A stretch of DNA of 34,133 bases from Flavobacteriaceae bacterium (GCA_030621915.1 JAUXGV010000008.1:1-34133), one strand, 5' to 3'; positions 9,363-19,145 are shown, numbered from the stretch's first letter. The notes: generated by a model not told the origin, from the letters alone. Numbers and translations are program-made.

Positions 9363-12300
9363 CTATACATTAACCAGGTTTTTTTGTAAGGCCCTTTGAA
9401 AGATATCTTTCACCTCTGGCTTACAGCTCCCACAACCCATTCCTGCCCCAGTGATTTTACACAATTCGGCATAATCTGTACATCCTGATATGACTGTCTC
9501 TTCTAAATTTCCAACTCCAATCTGACTGCAAGAACAGATTAGTTTTCCTTTTACAGGTACGGATGGTTCATTTGATCTCAATAATTCTTCTCTTTTTTCA
9601 CCAAGTTCAATTTTATCTTCAATCAATGTTTTAAATTCTGCAAATTCATTTTTATCACCCAATAAAACGGCTCCAATCAATCGATCATTTTTGATAATAC
9701 ATCGCTTATAATAGCGTTTATTCATGTCCATAAAAATAACTTCTTCATAAGAGGTGTCTTTTTCTGAAAAGAGAACGGTTCCAATACTGCATAAATCTAA
9801 ATCTTCAAATTTTAAAATATTCATCAAAACAGAGCCTGAATAAATACTGCTAAGATCACCCAAAATATATTTTACAGCGATATCGGCTTGTTGTTCCGCT
9901 GCTGAAGTAATTCCATATAAAAAATTATTGAATTCAGCAATTTCTCCTAAAGCAAATATATTTGGATCACTCGATTGTAAATGTTGATTTACAATGACAC
10001 CCCTTCTACAATCTAATTTTGATTGTCTGGCCAATTCAATATTTGGTATAGTTCCAATTGCATAAACAATGGCGTTAGCATAAATTACTTTTCCGGTCTT
10101 TAATGTAATTGACAATTTATTAGGTGAATCATCATCTTCAAAAACCGTACTTACTTCATTATCAAAATATATCTGAATTCCCCTTTCCTGAACATCTTCT
10201 GCCAATAACCTACTCGCAATTAAATCCAATTGTCGTTCCATGAGTCGGGAAGCACGCTGAACGATTGTAATTTGTATGTTTTTTTTATTGAGAGTTGCTG
10301 CTAATTCAAGACCCAATAGGCCTCCACCAACAATTATAACATGCTGTTCTTTTTCAGAAAGCCCTGTATTTTGTAAATGACTTTTTAATCTTTCAGCATC
10401 AACCCTGTTTCTAAGAGTATATCTTCCCGGCTGATCTAGTTGAGCGTTTGAAGGAACAAAAGCTCTACTACCGGTTGCAATAATAAGCTTATCGTAACCA
10501 TGCTTTTCACCATTACTATCAATTACAATTTTATTGTTTTTATCCACATTTGTAATCAAAACTCCTGGAAATAAATTCAACTTTAATTTGTCAATTTCAC
10601 TTTGTTTGACTTTTTCAAGTTGCTCCCAGGTTAATTCATCACTAACATATTCAGGTAATAACACCCTATTATAAAAGGGATCATTTTCCTTTGAAAATAC
10701 CAAAATTTCGTCCTCATAGTTATGATCACGATAACTTTGTGCAAATCTAAAAGCAGCAGCTCCAGCTCCAACTATGCATATTTTTTCTTTGGTTTTTTTA
10801 TATTTGTCAACTTCTACTGCACTATATTTAAAATCTGGCTCTTTGGAAATTGGATCAATTAAATTATTAGTCAGATTATTGGCTCTACCAAAATCATTAT
10901 TCAATATTTTACCCCAGTGCATGGGCATAAATACCACACCTTTTCTAATATTAAATCCAAGCTTTACTTTTACTCTTACTTCTCCTCTAGCACTTTTAAT
11001 AATCGCAATATCTCCTTCTTTTAAATTTCTTTCAAGGGCATCCACATTATTAATTTCAAGAAATGGAGATGGAATGTGAGTATCTAACCTATTTACTTTT
11101 CCGGTTCTTGTTCTGGTATGCCATTGGTCTCTTATACGACCCGTTGTTAGAACCAATGGAAATGCTCTAGAAACTCTTTCTGATTGATTTTCGGTATGTT
11201 GAGGTAAATTAAATTGAGCCTTACCCGAAATTGTAAAAAATTCATGATTGGTAAAAAGTCTTGAAGTGCCTTGATGCTCTTTTGATGGAACCGGCCATTG
11301 CATACTTCCTTCTGATTTCAATCTCTCGTAAGACAAACCTGAAATATCTATGTTAGTCCCTTTTGTAAGTAGACAATGTTCGTCAAAAATATCACTGGAA
11401 CTTTCATAGTCAAATCCCTGAAAATTCATTTTTTGAGCAAATCGTGTAAAAATCTCAGCATCTGGCAATGCATCTCCCGGGGGTTCAACACCTTTTTCCA
11501 AATAACTAATTCTTCGTTCAGAATTCGTCATCGTACCTTCTTTCTCCAACCATCCCGCTGCCGGCAATAACAAATCGGCGTATTTGGTAGTTTCCGAATT
11601 ATTAGAAATATCCTGCACAATAACAAAATTGGCTTTCTCAAGGGCTGCTTCTACCTTCAAAGAATCAGGTAGACTAACCACCGGGTTTGTGCAAACAATC
11701 CAGATAGCTTTTAACTTCCCCGAATGTAAGGCATCGAACATCTCCGTCGCCGTCAATCCTGGTTTTTCGTTAATCTCCTTTCCGCCCCAAAAATCTGAAA
11801 CTTGTTTTCTGTGTTCAGGATTTGCCAAATCTTTATGGGCAGCCAATAAATTTGCCATTCCTCCCACTTCTCGACCACCCATTGCATTAGACTGTCCGGT
11901 TAGTGAAAATGGCCCTGAACCTTTTTTGCCAATTTGACCTGTTAACAAGGAAAGGTTCATCAGTGATACATTTTTATCAACGCCTATTACACTTTGATTT
12001 AAACCCATGGTCCACATACTAATAAAGGCATTGGAATCTCCAATATATTGAGCAGCTTTCTTAATTTCCTTTATTGTAATCCCACATGATAAAGCAGCAT
12101 CAGATAAGGAAGTCTTGAATACTTTTTCTTTCACCAATTCATAATCTTTCGTATGATTCTGAATAAATTTTTTATCAATTTTCTTCTTCTCAATCAATCG
12201 TCTTGCAATGGCATTAAATAAGATTACATCCGTTCCTGGGATTATTTGAAGATGTAAATCTGAAAGCGCTGAAGTTTGAGTTATTCTCGGATCAACAGTT

Positions 12301-12914
12301 ATGATTTTTATATCCGGATTTTCTTCTTTATGTTTTACCAACCGCTGGAATAAAATTGGATGACACCAAGCTGGATTTGCACCAGCTATTAAAAAACAAT
12401 CTGCCAATTCAATATCTTCATAAGAAATTGGTACCGAATCTTCTCCAACAGTTTTTTTATAACCCACTACAGCAGAACTCATGCATAATCTGGAATTGGT
12501 ATCTATATTATTTGTTCCAATAAAACCTTTGGTTAACTTGTTTATAATATAATATTCCTCTGTTAAACATTGACCTGAAACATAGAACCCTACACTATCA
12601 GGACCGTGTTTTTTGATAATTGATTTAAATACTGCAGTGGCTCTTTCCAAGGCCGAATCCCAGGTAACTTGTTTTAATGGGTGATTCCTACTCCACCTCA
12701 TTTGAGGATGCAAAATCCTATCAGAAGTGTTTTGCACAACATAATTCAAGTTCATCCCTTTGGAACAAAGCATCCCTTTGTTTACCGGATAATCCGGATT
12801 TCCTTCAACTTTCAAATTTCCCTTTGAATCCTTGTTTACGATAATACCACACCCTACACCACAATAAGAGCAAGTTGTTTTATAGGATTTATTTACAGAC
12901 ATAAATTGGTTCAA
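9363..12914 (-). CDS. Assimilatory nitrate reductase (molybdopterin) fused to FAD-dependent oxidoreductase and BFD-type [2Fe-2S] domain
   Basis: 1183 aa. CSYCGVGCGI...GMLCSKG (4Fe-4S), NSRLCMSSAVVGYK (Mo-ligating Cys region), GRIRDQWHTRTRTG; then ICIVGAGAAAFRFAQ and VIIVGGGLLGLELA; C-terminal ICSCSQIG...GAGMGCGSCKPEV. Confidence 0.93.
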   Translation of the reverse strand: MNQFMSVNKSYKTTCSYCGVGCGIIVNKDSKGNLKVEGNPDYPVNKGMLCSKGMNLNYVVQNTSDRILHPQMRWSRNHPLKQVTWDSALERATAVFKSIIKKHGPDSVGFYVSGQCLTEEYYIINKLTKGFIGTNNIDTNSRLCMSSAVVGYKKTVGEDSVPISYEDIELADCFLIAGANPAWCHPILFQRLVKHKEENPDIKIITVDPRITQTSALSDLHLQIIPGTDVILFNAIARRLIEKKKIDKKFIQNHTKDYELVKEKVFKTSLSDAALSCGITIKEIKKAAQYIGDSNAFISMWTMGLNQSVIGVDKNVSLMNLSLLTGQIGKKGSGPFSLTGQSNAMGGREVGGMANLLAAHKDLANPEHRKQVSDFWGGKEINEKPGLTATEMFDALHSGKLKAIWIVCTNPVVSLPDSLKVEAALEKANFVIVQDISNNSETTKYADLLLPAAGWLEKEGTMTNSERRISYLEKGVEPPGDALPDAEIFTRFAQKMNFQGFDYESSSDIFDEHCLLTKGTNIDISGLSYERLKSEGSMQWPVPSKEHQGTSRLFTNHEFFTISGKAQFNLPQHTENQSERVSRAFPLVLTTGRIRDQWHTRTRTGKVNRLDTHIPSPFLEINNVDALERNLKEGDIAIIKSARGEVRVKVKLGFNIRKGVVFMPMHWGKILNNDFGRANNLTNNLIDPISKEPDFKYSAVEVDKYKKTKEKICIVGAGAAAFRFAQSYRDHNYEDEILVFSKENDPFYNRVLLPEYVSDELTWEQLEKVKQSEIDKLKLNLFPGVLITNVDKNNKIVIDSNGEKHGYDKLIIATGSRAFVPSNAQLDQPGRYTLRNRVDAERLKSHLQNTGLSEKEQHVIIVGGGLLGLELAATLNKKNIQITIVQRASRLMERQLDLIASRLLAEDVQERGIQIYFDNEVSTVFEDDDSPNKLSITLKTGKVIYANAIVYAIGTIPNIELARQSKLDCRRGVIVNQHLQSSDPNIFALGEIAEFNNFLYGITSAAEQQADIAVKYILGDLSSIYSGSVLMNILKFEDLDLCSIGTVLFSEKDTSYEEVIFMDMNKRYYKRCIIKNDRLIGAVLLGDKNEFAEFKTLIEDKIELGEKREELLRSNEPSVPVKGKLICSCSQIGVGNLEETVISGCTDYAELCKITGAGMGCGSCKPEVKDIFQRALQKNLVNV

Positions 12915-12925
12915 TTTTATGTTTA

Positions 12926-12955
12926 CAAAAATACATAATTACGTATTAATACGTA
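12926..12955 (-). promoter_or_regulatory. Nitrate reductase promoter with perfect palindrome TACGTATTAATACGTA
   Basis: Palindrome 12940-12955; -7-like TATTTTTG on the minus strand (12933-12926). Confidence 0.6.
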
Positions 12956-13106
12956 TGTTTAATTTATTAAAAATGAACTCTCAATTTTAATAAATTCCCA
13001 GTTTAAGTAAATATATTTGAAGATTAAATAAATCTCAGTTTATTGGAACAATTACATTTCCAAATTGATCTTTTAAAGATCCCCAGTTAAACACCTCTTA
13101 AAAATA

Positions 13107-13775
13107 TCAGATAAGATCGAATTCTGAAGCTTTGGAGGAAAGTTCAATTAAATTTTTAACATTCATTTTTTTCATCATATTAAAACGATGTGTTTCAATG
13201 GTTCGTTTACTATTGTTAAGAATTTCTGATATTTCTCCATTAGTTTTACCCGAAAGAATATGAGAAAGAATTTGCTTTTCCTTTTTGGTCAGTCCAAAGG
13301 GATCTTGCTTTTGTAGAAGCTTTTGTTCTTTTACCGGGCTAGACGAATTCTGTAAATAGTTAGTTACTATTACATTAGAAATATCCCCGCTAAAATATTT
13401 ACCCCCGTTATGTACGGTGTGAATTGCTTTGATAAACTCTTTTTTATCAGTATCCTTTAACAAATATCCATTGGCACCTGCCTTAATCGACTCCAAAATA
13501 TATTCTTCTGAATCATGCATGGAAAGAACTATTGATCTGGTTTTTGACCCAAGGCTCTGTAATTTACCAACTGCTTCAATTCCATTCATCTCAGGCATTC
13601 TTACATCAATAATCAAAATATCTGGATGATAATTCGAAACAATTTCTAGGGCTTCAAAGCCATTTGATCCTTCCGCAACAACAACCATATCCTGCTCTTC
13701 TTCAAGCAAAGATTTGATACCGTTTCTTACTAACAAATGGTCATCAACCAGCGCAATTTTGATTTTATTTTCCAA
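13107..13775 (-). CDS. NarL/FixJ-family response regulator
   Basis: IKIALVDDHLLVRNGIKSLLEEE, DILIIDVRMPEMNGIE, C-terminal LTKKEKQILSHILSGKTNGEISEILNNSKRTIETHRFNMMKKM (LuxR-type HTH). Confidence 0.93.
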   Translation of the reverse strand: MENKIKIALVDDHLLVRNGIKSLLEEEQDMVVVAEGSNGFEALEIVSNYHPDILIIDVRMPEMNGIEAVGKLQSLGSKTRSIVLSMHDSEEYILESIKAGANGYLLKDTDKKEFIKAIHTVHNGGKYFSGDISNVIVTNYLQNSSSPVKEQKLLQKQDPFGLTKKEKQILSHILSGKTNGEISEILNNSKRTIETHRFNMMKKMNVKNLIELSSKASEFDLI

Positions 13776-13860
13776 TGAGTTTAATTAACATTTAAACAAA
13801 TATACCTAAATTTTTACGTAGAAAACAAAACTTTGGAAATATGCTGGGAAATTCTTTAAA

Positions 13861-15339
13861 TCATTTAAATCCAAGTTCCGGAATTTTTTTACAAATCATT
13901 CTTTGTACTACACGATGCATCCAAACCAGACAAATTGCGGATAGGAATATCATCAAGATCCAACTACTTGACCACAAGCCTGTACCTTCTAATAAATAAC
14001 CAAATAAAATAGGGCAAACAAAACCTCCTAAACCCCCTAATACACCAACCATGCCACCGACAACACCAACTTCTTCAGGAAAATAATCCGGAATATGTTT
14101 GTAAACCGCCGCCATTCCGATTCCCCAAATAAACCCTATCATAATTGTAAAAATTGCAAATACCCAAATATTTGCCTGAAAATAAATATGTGTTTTACCT
14201 TCAACAATTAACTGCTTTTTGACAATTTCATCACCTACCCTTACTTTTGCCTCTTGCCAGGAAACTTTTACAGGAAAAATTTTAAATTCATTATCGATAT
14301 TTTCAAGTTGACTTTCCTTTAATAATATATCATATTTTTTTTCACCAATCATTATAAATGAACTTGTTACTTCTGTAACAATACCAGCTTGCTTGGCATT
14401 AATGCCTTTTCCTGTGGTATAAATATCCATTTTAGGTATAAATAATAGAACGCTAAAAATTACTGATGAAACTAACACCCAATACATCACTTTTCTTGCT
14501 CCATATTTATCAGAAAGCCAACCTCCAAAAATTCGCATAATTCCCGTAGGTAAACTGAAAGCAGATACAAATAATCCGGCTGATGCCAAATTGAGTTTAT
14601 ATACATTGGTATAATATGGAACCAACCACCCTGCAAAAGAAACAAAACAACCAAAAACCAAAAAATAATACAAACCAAAGCGCCAAACTCTTAAACTTTT
14701 AAGTGGTTTCAGCATACCTTTTAAATTTTTAGAACTAGTTTCAGGCTTTTTATTCTTGGTAAATAAATAAAATATAATACCCATAACAACCAAAGCTACT
14801 GCATATATCTGGGGCATTATTCGCCAACCATCTAAATTTGTCTTATCATCAGTTAAATATTCTAATAACTTTGGTCCAACCATAGTAGTGATTGCCGCCC
14901 CGGCATTTCCAGCCCCAAATATACCCAAGGCTAACCCTTGCTTTGATTTTTTAAACCAAATTGAGGTGTATGCCACGCCAATGGCAAAACTGGTTCCAGC
15001 CATACCAAAACCTAAACTACATAAGGCAAAAGTCCAAAAGTCATTGGCATAAGAAAGCAAAAACATGGGTACGGCACATAAAAATAATAGGCCGACATAT
15101 ATGGGTTTACCACCGAATTTATCAGTTAATATACCAGCAGGAAGCCTGAATAAAGCGCCAGTAAGAACCGGAATTCCAATCAACCACCCTACTTCTACAG
15201 AGGTCCAATCAAAAACCTGATTATCAACTAAAAAGGTCACTAATACTCCATTTAGTAACCAAACTGCAAAACACACCGTAAAAGCAAAAGTATTTAAAAA
15301 TAAAGTTTGATTAGCCATGCTTGTATTCGAAGTCCCCAA
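13861..15339 (-). CDS. NarK-type nitrate/nitrite MFS transporter with soluble insert
   Basis: 492 aa MFS; NQVFDWTSVEVGWLIGIPVLTGALFRLPAGILTDKFGGKP, FGAGNAGAAITTMVGPKL, GGLGGFVCPILFGYLLEGTG. Confidence 0.88.
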   Translation of the reverse strand: MGTSNTSMANQTLFLNTFAFTVCFAVWLLNGVLVTFLVDNQVFDWTSVEVGWLIGIPVLTGALFRLPAGILTDKFGGKPIYVGLLFLCAVPMFLLSYANDFWTFALCSLGFGMAGTSFAIGVAYTSIWFKKSKQGLALGIFGAGNAGAAITTMVGPKLLEYLTDDKTNLDGWRIMPQIYAVALVVMGIIFYLFTKNKKPETSSKNLKGMLKPLKSLRVWRFGLYYFLVFGCFVSFAGWLVPYYTNVYKLNLASAGLFVSAFSLPTGIMRIFGGWLSDKYGARKVMYWVLVSSVIFSVLLFIPKMDIYTTGKGINAKQAGIVTEVTSSFIMIGEKKYDILLKESQLENIDNEFKIFPVKVSWQEAKVRVGDEIVKKQLIVEGKTHIYFQANIWVFAIFTIMIGFIWGIGMAAVYKHIPDYFPEEVGVVGGMVGVLGGLGGFVCPILFGYLLEGTGLWSSSWILMIFLSAICLVWMHRVVQRMICKKIPELGFK

Positions 15340-15379
15340 AATATAATTATCCTTAAATTCAAATTCATTAATAATGAAG

Positions 15380-15443
15380 CAAAGATATAAATCTACGTAT
15401 TTATACGCAATCTATTTCAATAGAATCTACGTATAAAATGTTA
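15380..15443 (-). promoter_or_regulatory. narK promoter with two TACGTAT-type sites
   Basis: -7-like TATCTTTG on the minus strand (15387-15380); TACGTATTTATACGCA (15394-15409) and TACGTATAAAATGTTA (15428-15443). Confidence 0.55.
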
Positions 15444-15536
15444 TTTTTGAAGATTTAGAAAAATTACAAAGGATTAATTTCAAAAGTAGCAAAAAATCAA
15501 TAGTGATTTTCATATATTATTAGTTGCGTTTAAACT

Positions 15537-15700
15537 AGTGTTAAGTCAAGTATGAGATTTCGGGTAAGTTGAAGTAATTTTTGGAATTTTGAAAAGATAA
15601 AAAAAATAAGCATAGCCTTAGCTACGTGAGTCTTTTTTTAGCAAAGCAAAAAACAAAAAGAACAAGGCTTGGGCCTAAAGATTATGCTTGACTTGACACT
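15537..15700. repeat. MITE-like intergenic element with imperfect terminal inverted repeats
   Basis: AGTGTTAAGTCAAG (15537-15550) vs CTTGACTTGACACT (15687-15700), 13/14 inverted match with weaker inward complementarity; no ORF inside. Confidence 0.5.
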
Positions 15701-15713
15701 AAGAAGTATTCTA

Positions 15714-16490
15714 TCAGAATGACATCCCCAGTACACGTTGTATTTCTTCTTCCAAAAATGCCGGATGTTCTGCTACCACATCACCAATTACAATAATTCC
15801 CGGAGAAGAATAATCTATATTATCAATTACATTGTTGTAATTATTCAATGTTTCTATAATGATGTTTTCATTGGGAAGTGTTCCATTCTGAATGATTGCA
15901 AAGGGTGTGTATTTGTGACGATGATTTTTTATTTCGTTCATAATTAATGAAAAATTACGAAGACCCATTAAAATTATTAATGTTGCAGAAGATTGAGCTC
16001 CCAAAGCAATATCCTCTGATATATCACCAGTAGATGTTGTACCTGTCATTACCCAAAATCCTTCACTAATTCCCCGTTTTGTCATCGGAATTCCCTGATT
16101 GGTAGGGACGGCAAGTGCACTACTTATCCCAGGAATAAATTCGGTTTCTACTCCTTGACTTTCAATAAATAAAGCCTCTTCACTTCCTCTTCCAAAAACA
16201 AAAGGGTCTCCTCCTTTTAATCGAACAACAGTGCCATATTCATTGGCATAATCTACCAGCATTTCATTGATCTCTTCTTGAGAAAACTTATGAGAATTAA
16301 ATCGTTTTCCAACATATATGCATTGAGCACTTGCCTTAACATTTTTCAACAATGTTTTATTTACCAAGGCGTCATACAAAACAACATCTGCATTCTCAAT
16401 CGCCCTTAATCCTTTTACTGTAATCAAATCTACATCTCCAGGGCCAGCACCAACCAATATTACTTTCGGATTTTTTGTAATTTTTTTCAT
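15714..16490 (-). CDS. cobA: Uroporphyrinogen-III C-methyltransferase
   Basis: KVILVGAGPGDVDLITVKGLRAIENADVVLYDALV, VRLKGGDPFVFGRGSEEA, VPTNQGIPMTKRGIS. Confidence 0.93.
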   Translation of the reverse strand: MKKITKNPKVILVGAGPGDVDLITVKGLRAIENADVVLYDALVNKTLLKNVKASAQCIYVGKRFNSHKFSQEEINEMLVDYANEYGTVVRLKGGDPFVFGRGSEEALFIESQGVETEFIPGISSALAVPTNQGIPMTKRGISEGFWVMTGTTSTGDISEDIALGAQSSATLIILMGLRNFSLIMNEIKNHRHKYTPFAIIQNGTLPNENIIIETLNNYNNVIDNIDYSSPGIIVIGDVVAEHPAFLEEEIQRVLGMSF

Positions 16491-16529
16491 ACATATTACT
16501 ATTTAAATTGGCTCTAATTTTGCATTTGA

Positions 16530-16598
16530 CAAAAATACGTATTTAATTAAAAACAATCACAATTTAATTCAATAATTACGTATTTATACTTACTTTTG
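16530..16598. promoter_or_regulatory. Divergent cobA/nirB promoter with two TACGTAT sites
   Basis: Minus-strand -7-like TATTTTTG (16537-16530); TACGTATTTAATTAAA (16536-16551); TACGTATTTATACTTA (16577-16592); plus-strand -7-like TACTTTTG (16591-16598). Confidence 0.55.
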
Positions 16599-16622
16599 TC
16601 TCGTTGATACAATTTATTCATT

Positions 16623-19145
16623 ATGAAAACAATTATTATTGTCGGGAATGGAATGGTTGGTTATAAGTTTTGTGAAAAATTTGTAGTCAAAGAACAAAGT
16701 AAAGATTACAGATTGATCGTATTTGGTGAAGAACCAAGACCCGCATATGATAGGGTTCATTTAAGTGAATATTTTAAAAATGGTGATGCCCAAGCTTTGG
16801 AAATGGCACCTCGGACTTGGTATGAAGATAATAATATTGATTTAATCACTAATGAAAGAGTGACAGATATTCACAGAGGTAGTAAAACAATAACAACCGT
16901 TAAAGAAAATGAATACTCATTTGATTATTTGGTGCTTGCCACGGGTTCAGCTCCTTTTGTTCCTCCAATTAATGGAGTAGAAAAAGAAGGTGTTTTTGTA
17001 TATAGAACCATCGAGGATCTAGAAGGAATGCTTTCATATGCGGAAAAAATCAAGCAAAAAAACCCTAAGGCTAGAGCCGCTGTATTGGGTGGGGGACTAT
17101 TAGGACTAGAGGCGGGAAAAGCAGTAATGGATATGGGATTAGAACCCCATGTGGTTGAATTTGCACCCAAATTAATGCCAAGACAATTAGATATAAGAAG
17201 CAGTAAAGTTCTGCAGGTGAAATTAGAATCTATGGGCATCAATATCCATTTGAGTAAAATTACAAATCAGATTTTGGGCAATGGTTGTATTACCGGAATG
17301 GAATTCGGAGAAGACGATCAATTAGATGTTGATATGTTGGTAATTTCTGCAGGGATTAGACCAAGAGATGAATTGGGCAAGACCTGTGATTTGGAGATGG
17401 GGGTTCGTGGAGGTATTGTTGTGAACAACAAAATGCAAACTTCAGACCCAAGTATTTTTGCCATTGGTGAGGTTGCCTTATACAATCAAATGATTTATGG
17501 TTTGGTAGCTCCTGGATATGAAATGGCGGAGGTTGCAGTAAATCAAATTTTAGGAAATTCTGACGCTTCCATGAGTGAAGAAATTGATATGTCAACCAAA
17601 TTAAAGTTGATTGGTGTTGACGTAGCAAGTTTTGGGGAACCATTTATGCCCTCACATAAGGGTCATTCCATTTTATTTGAAAATAAAACAAAAAGCCTAT
17701 ATAAAAGAATCAATGTAAGTCATGATGGTAAAACCCTATTGGGAGGTATTTTAGTAGGAGATGCCTCCGACTATAATATTTTGCATCAAATCTATTTAAA
17801 TAATATGACATTGCCGGATAACCTGGAAGATTTGATATTAGGCGCACGTGGCGAAGCTGGTGGATCTGCCTTTGGAAGTGCAATGGATTTACCGGATACA
17901 GCCCAAATTTGCTCTTGCGAAAACGTTTCAAAAGGTGAAATATGCAATTCAATTATAAAAGAAACTTGTGAAAATTTACAAGATGTGATCTTTTGCACCA
18001 AAGCAAGCACCAGCTGTGGAGGTTGTAAGCCCATGGTTGCCGATTTGGTAAATCAAACTTTAAAATCTTTAGGCAAAGAAGTAAAAGAAACCATATGTGA
18101 GCATTTCGAATACAACCGTCAAGAGCTATTTGAAATTATTAAAATTAAAAAATTAACTTCCTATGATGAAGTTTTAGACATCTGTGGAAAAGGTGACGGA
18201 TGTGAAATTTGCCAACCTTTAATAGCTTCTGTTTTTGCCAGTTTGTATAATGATACGGCAAACAAAGAAGAAGTAATTCAGGATTCCAATGATAAATTCT
18301 TAGCCAATATTCAAAGGAATGGAACTTATTCTGTTGTACCAAGAATTCCCGGTGGAGAAATTACTCCTGAAAAATTAATTGTTATCGGTAAAGTTGGTAA
18401 AAAATATAACTTGTATACAAAAATTACTGGAGGTCAACGAATAGATTTATTCGGTGCTGAACTCAATGATTTACCTGCCATTTGGAAAGAATTAATTGAC
18501 GCTGGATTTGAAAGTGGACACGCTTATGGTAAATCTCTTCGAACCGTCAAGAGTTGCGTCGGCTCCACTTGGTGCAGGTTTGGACTGGATGAAAGTGTAA
18601 GTTTTGCCATTGAATTGGAAAATAGGTATAAAGGATTGCGGTCTCCACATAAACTTAAAGGAGGAGTTTCTGGTTGTATTCGTGAATGCGCTGAAGCCAG
18701 AGGGAAGGATTTTGGTGTTATTGCAGTAGAAGGTGGATGGAACCTTTACGTATGCGGCAATGGAGGTGCAACTCCAAAACATGCACTATTACTCGCTGAG
18801 AAAATAGACAATAAGACCTGTATCAAATATTTGGATAGATTTTTAATGTATTATATCCGTACTGCCGCTCCATTAATGCGAACAGCCGCTTGGCTGGATA
18901 AATTAGAAGGCGGGATGGAGCAATTGAAAAAGGTTGTTATTGATGATGTTTTACGAATTAATGATGAAATGGAAAACGAAATGCAATCTTTGGTTGATGC
19001 CTATGAATGTGAATGGAAACAAGCCATTGAAAATGATGAAACTAAAAAACGTTTTAGTCATTTTGTAAATTCTAACGATAGAGATGATAATCTTGCATTT
19101 GTTCCGATACGAGATCAGAAAATGCCAGAACTTTGGAAAAATTAA
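16623..19145 (+). CDS. nirB: NAD(P)H nitrite reductase large subunit
   Basis: 840 aa; two Rossmann FAD/NAD motifs, BFD clusters (CSCENVSKGEIC, CGGCKP), siroheme/4Fe-4S motif CVGSTWCRFG...CIRECAEARGKDFG. Confidence 0.95.
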   Translation: MKTIIIVGNGMVGYKFCEKFVVKEQSKDYRLIVFGEEPRPAYDRVHLSEYFKNGDAQALEMAPRTWYEDNNIDLITNERVTDIHRGSKTITTVKENEYSFDYLVLATGSAPFVPPINGVEKEGVFVYRTIEDLEGMLSYAEKIKQKNPKARAAVLGGGLLGLEAGKAVMDMGLEPHVVEFAPKLMPRQLDIRSSKVLQVKLESMGINIHLSKITNQILGNGCITGMEFGEDDQLDVDMLVISAGIRPRDELGKTCDLEMGVRGGIVVNNKMQTSDPSIFAIGEVALYNQMIYGLVAPGYEMAEVAVNQILGNSDASMSEEIDMSTKLKLIGVDVASFGEPFMPSHKGHSILFENKTKSLYKRINVSHDGKTLLGGILVGDASDYNILHQIYLNNMTLPDNLEDLILGARGEAGGSAFGSAMDLPDTAQICSCENVSKGEICNSIIKETCENLQDVIFCTKASTSCGGCKPMVADLVNQTLKSLGKEVKETICEHFEYNRQELFEIIKIKKLTSYDEVLDICGKGDGCEICQPLIASVFASLYNDTANKEEVIQDSNDKFLANIQRNGTYSVVPRIPGGEITPEKLIVIGKVGKKYNLYTKITGGQRIDLFGAELNDLPAIWKELIDAGFESGHAYGKSLRTVKSCVGSTWCRFGLDESVSFAIELENRYKGLRSPHKLKGGVSGCIRECAEARGKDFGVIAVEGGWNLYVCGNGGATPKHALLLAEKIDNKTCIKYLDRFLMYYIRTAAPLMRTAAWLDKLEGGMEQLKKVVIDDVLRINDEMENEMQSLVDAYECEWKQAIENDETKKRFSHFVNSNDRDDNLAFVPIRDQKMPELWKN

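Noticed and set aside
10774-11937. Plus-strand ORFs antisense to the nitrate reductase fusion (e.g. 10774-11079, 11584-11937)
   Set aside because: Opposite a strongly supported CDS; translations show no recognisable domains.
18747-18752. TACGTA inside nirB as another regulator site
   Set aside because: Internal to coding sequence with no second half-site or promoter context.
16925-18782. Minus-strand ORFs antisense to nirB
   Set aside because: Shadow ORFs of a clear NirB CDS.
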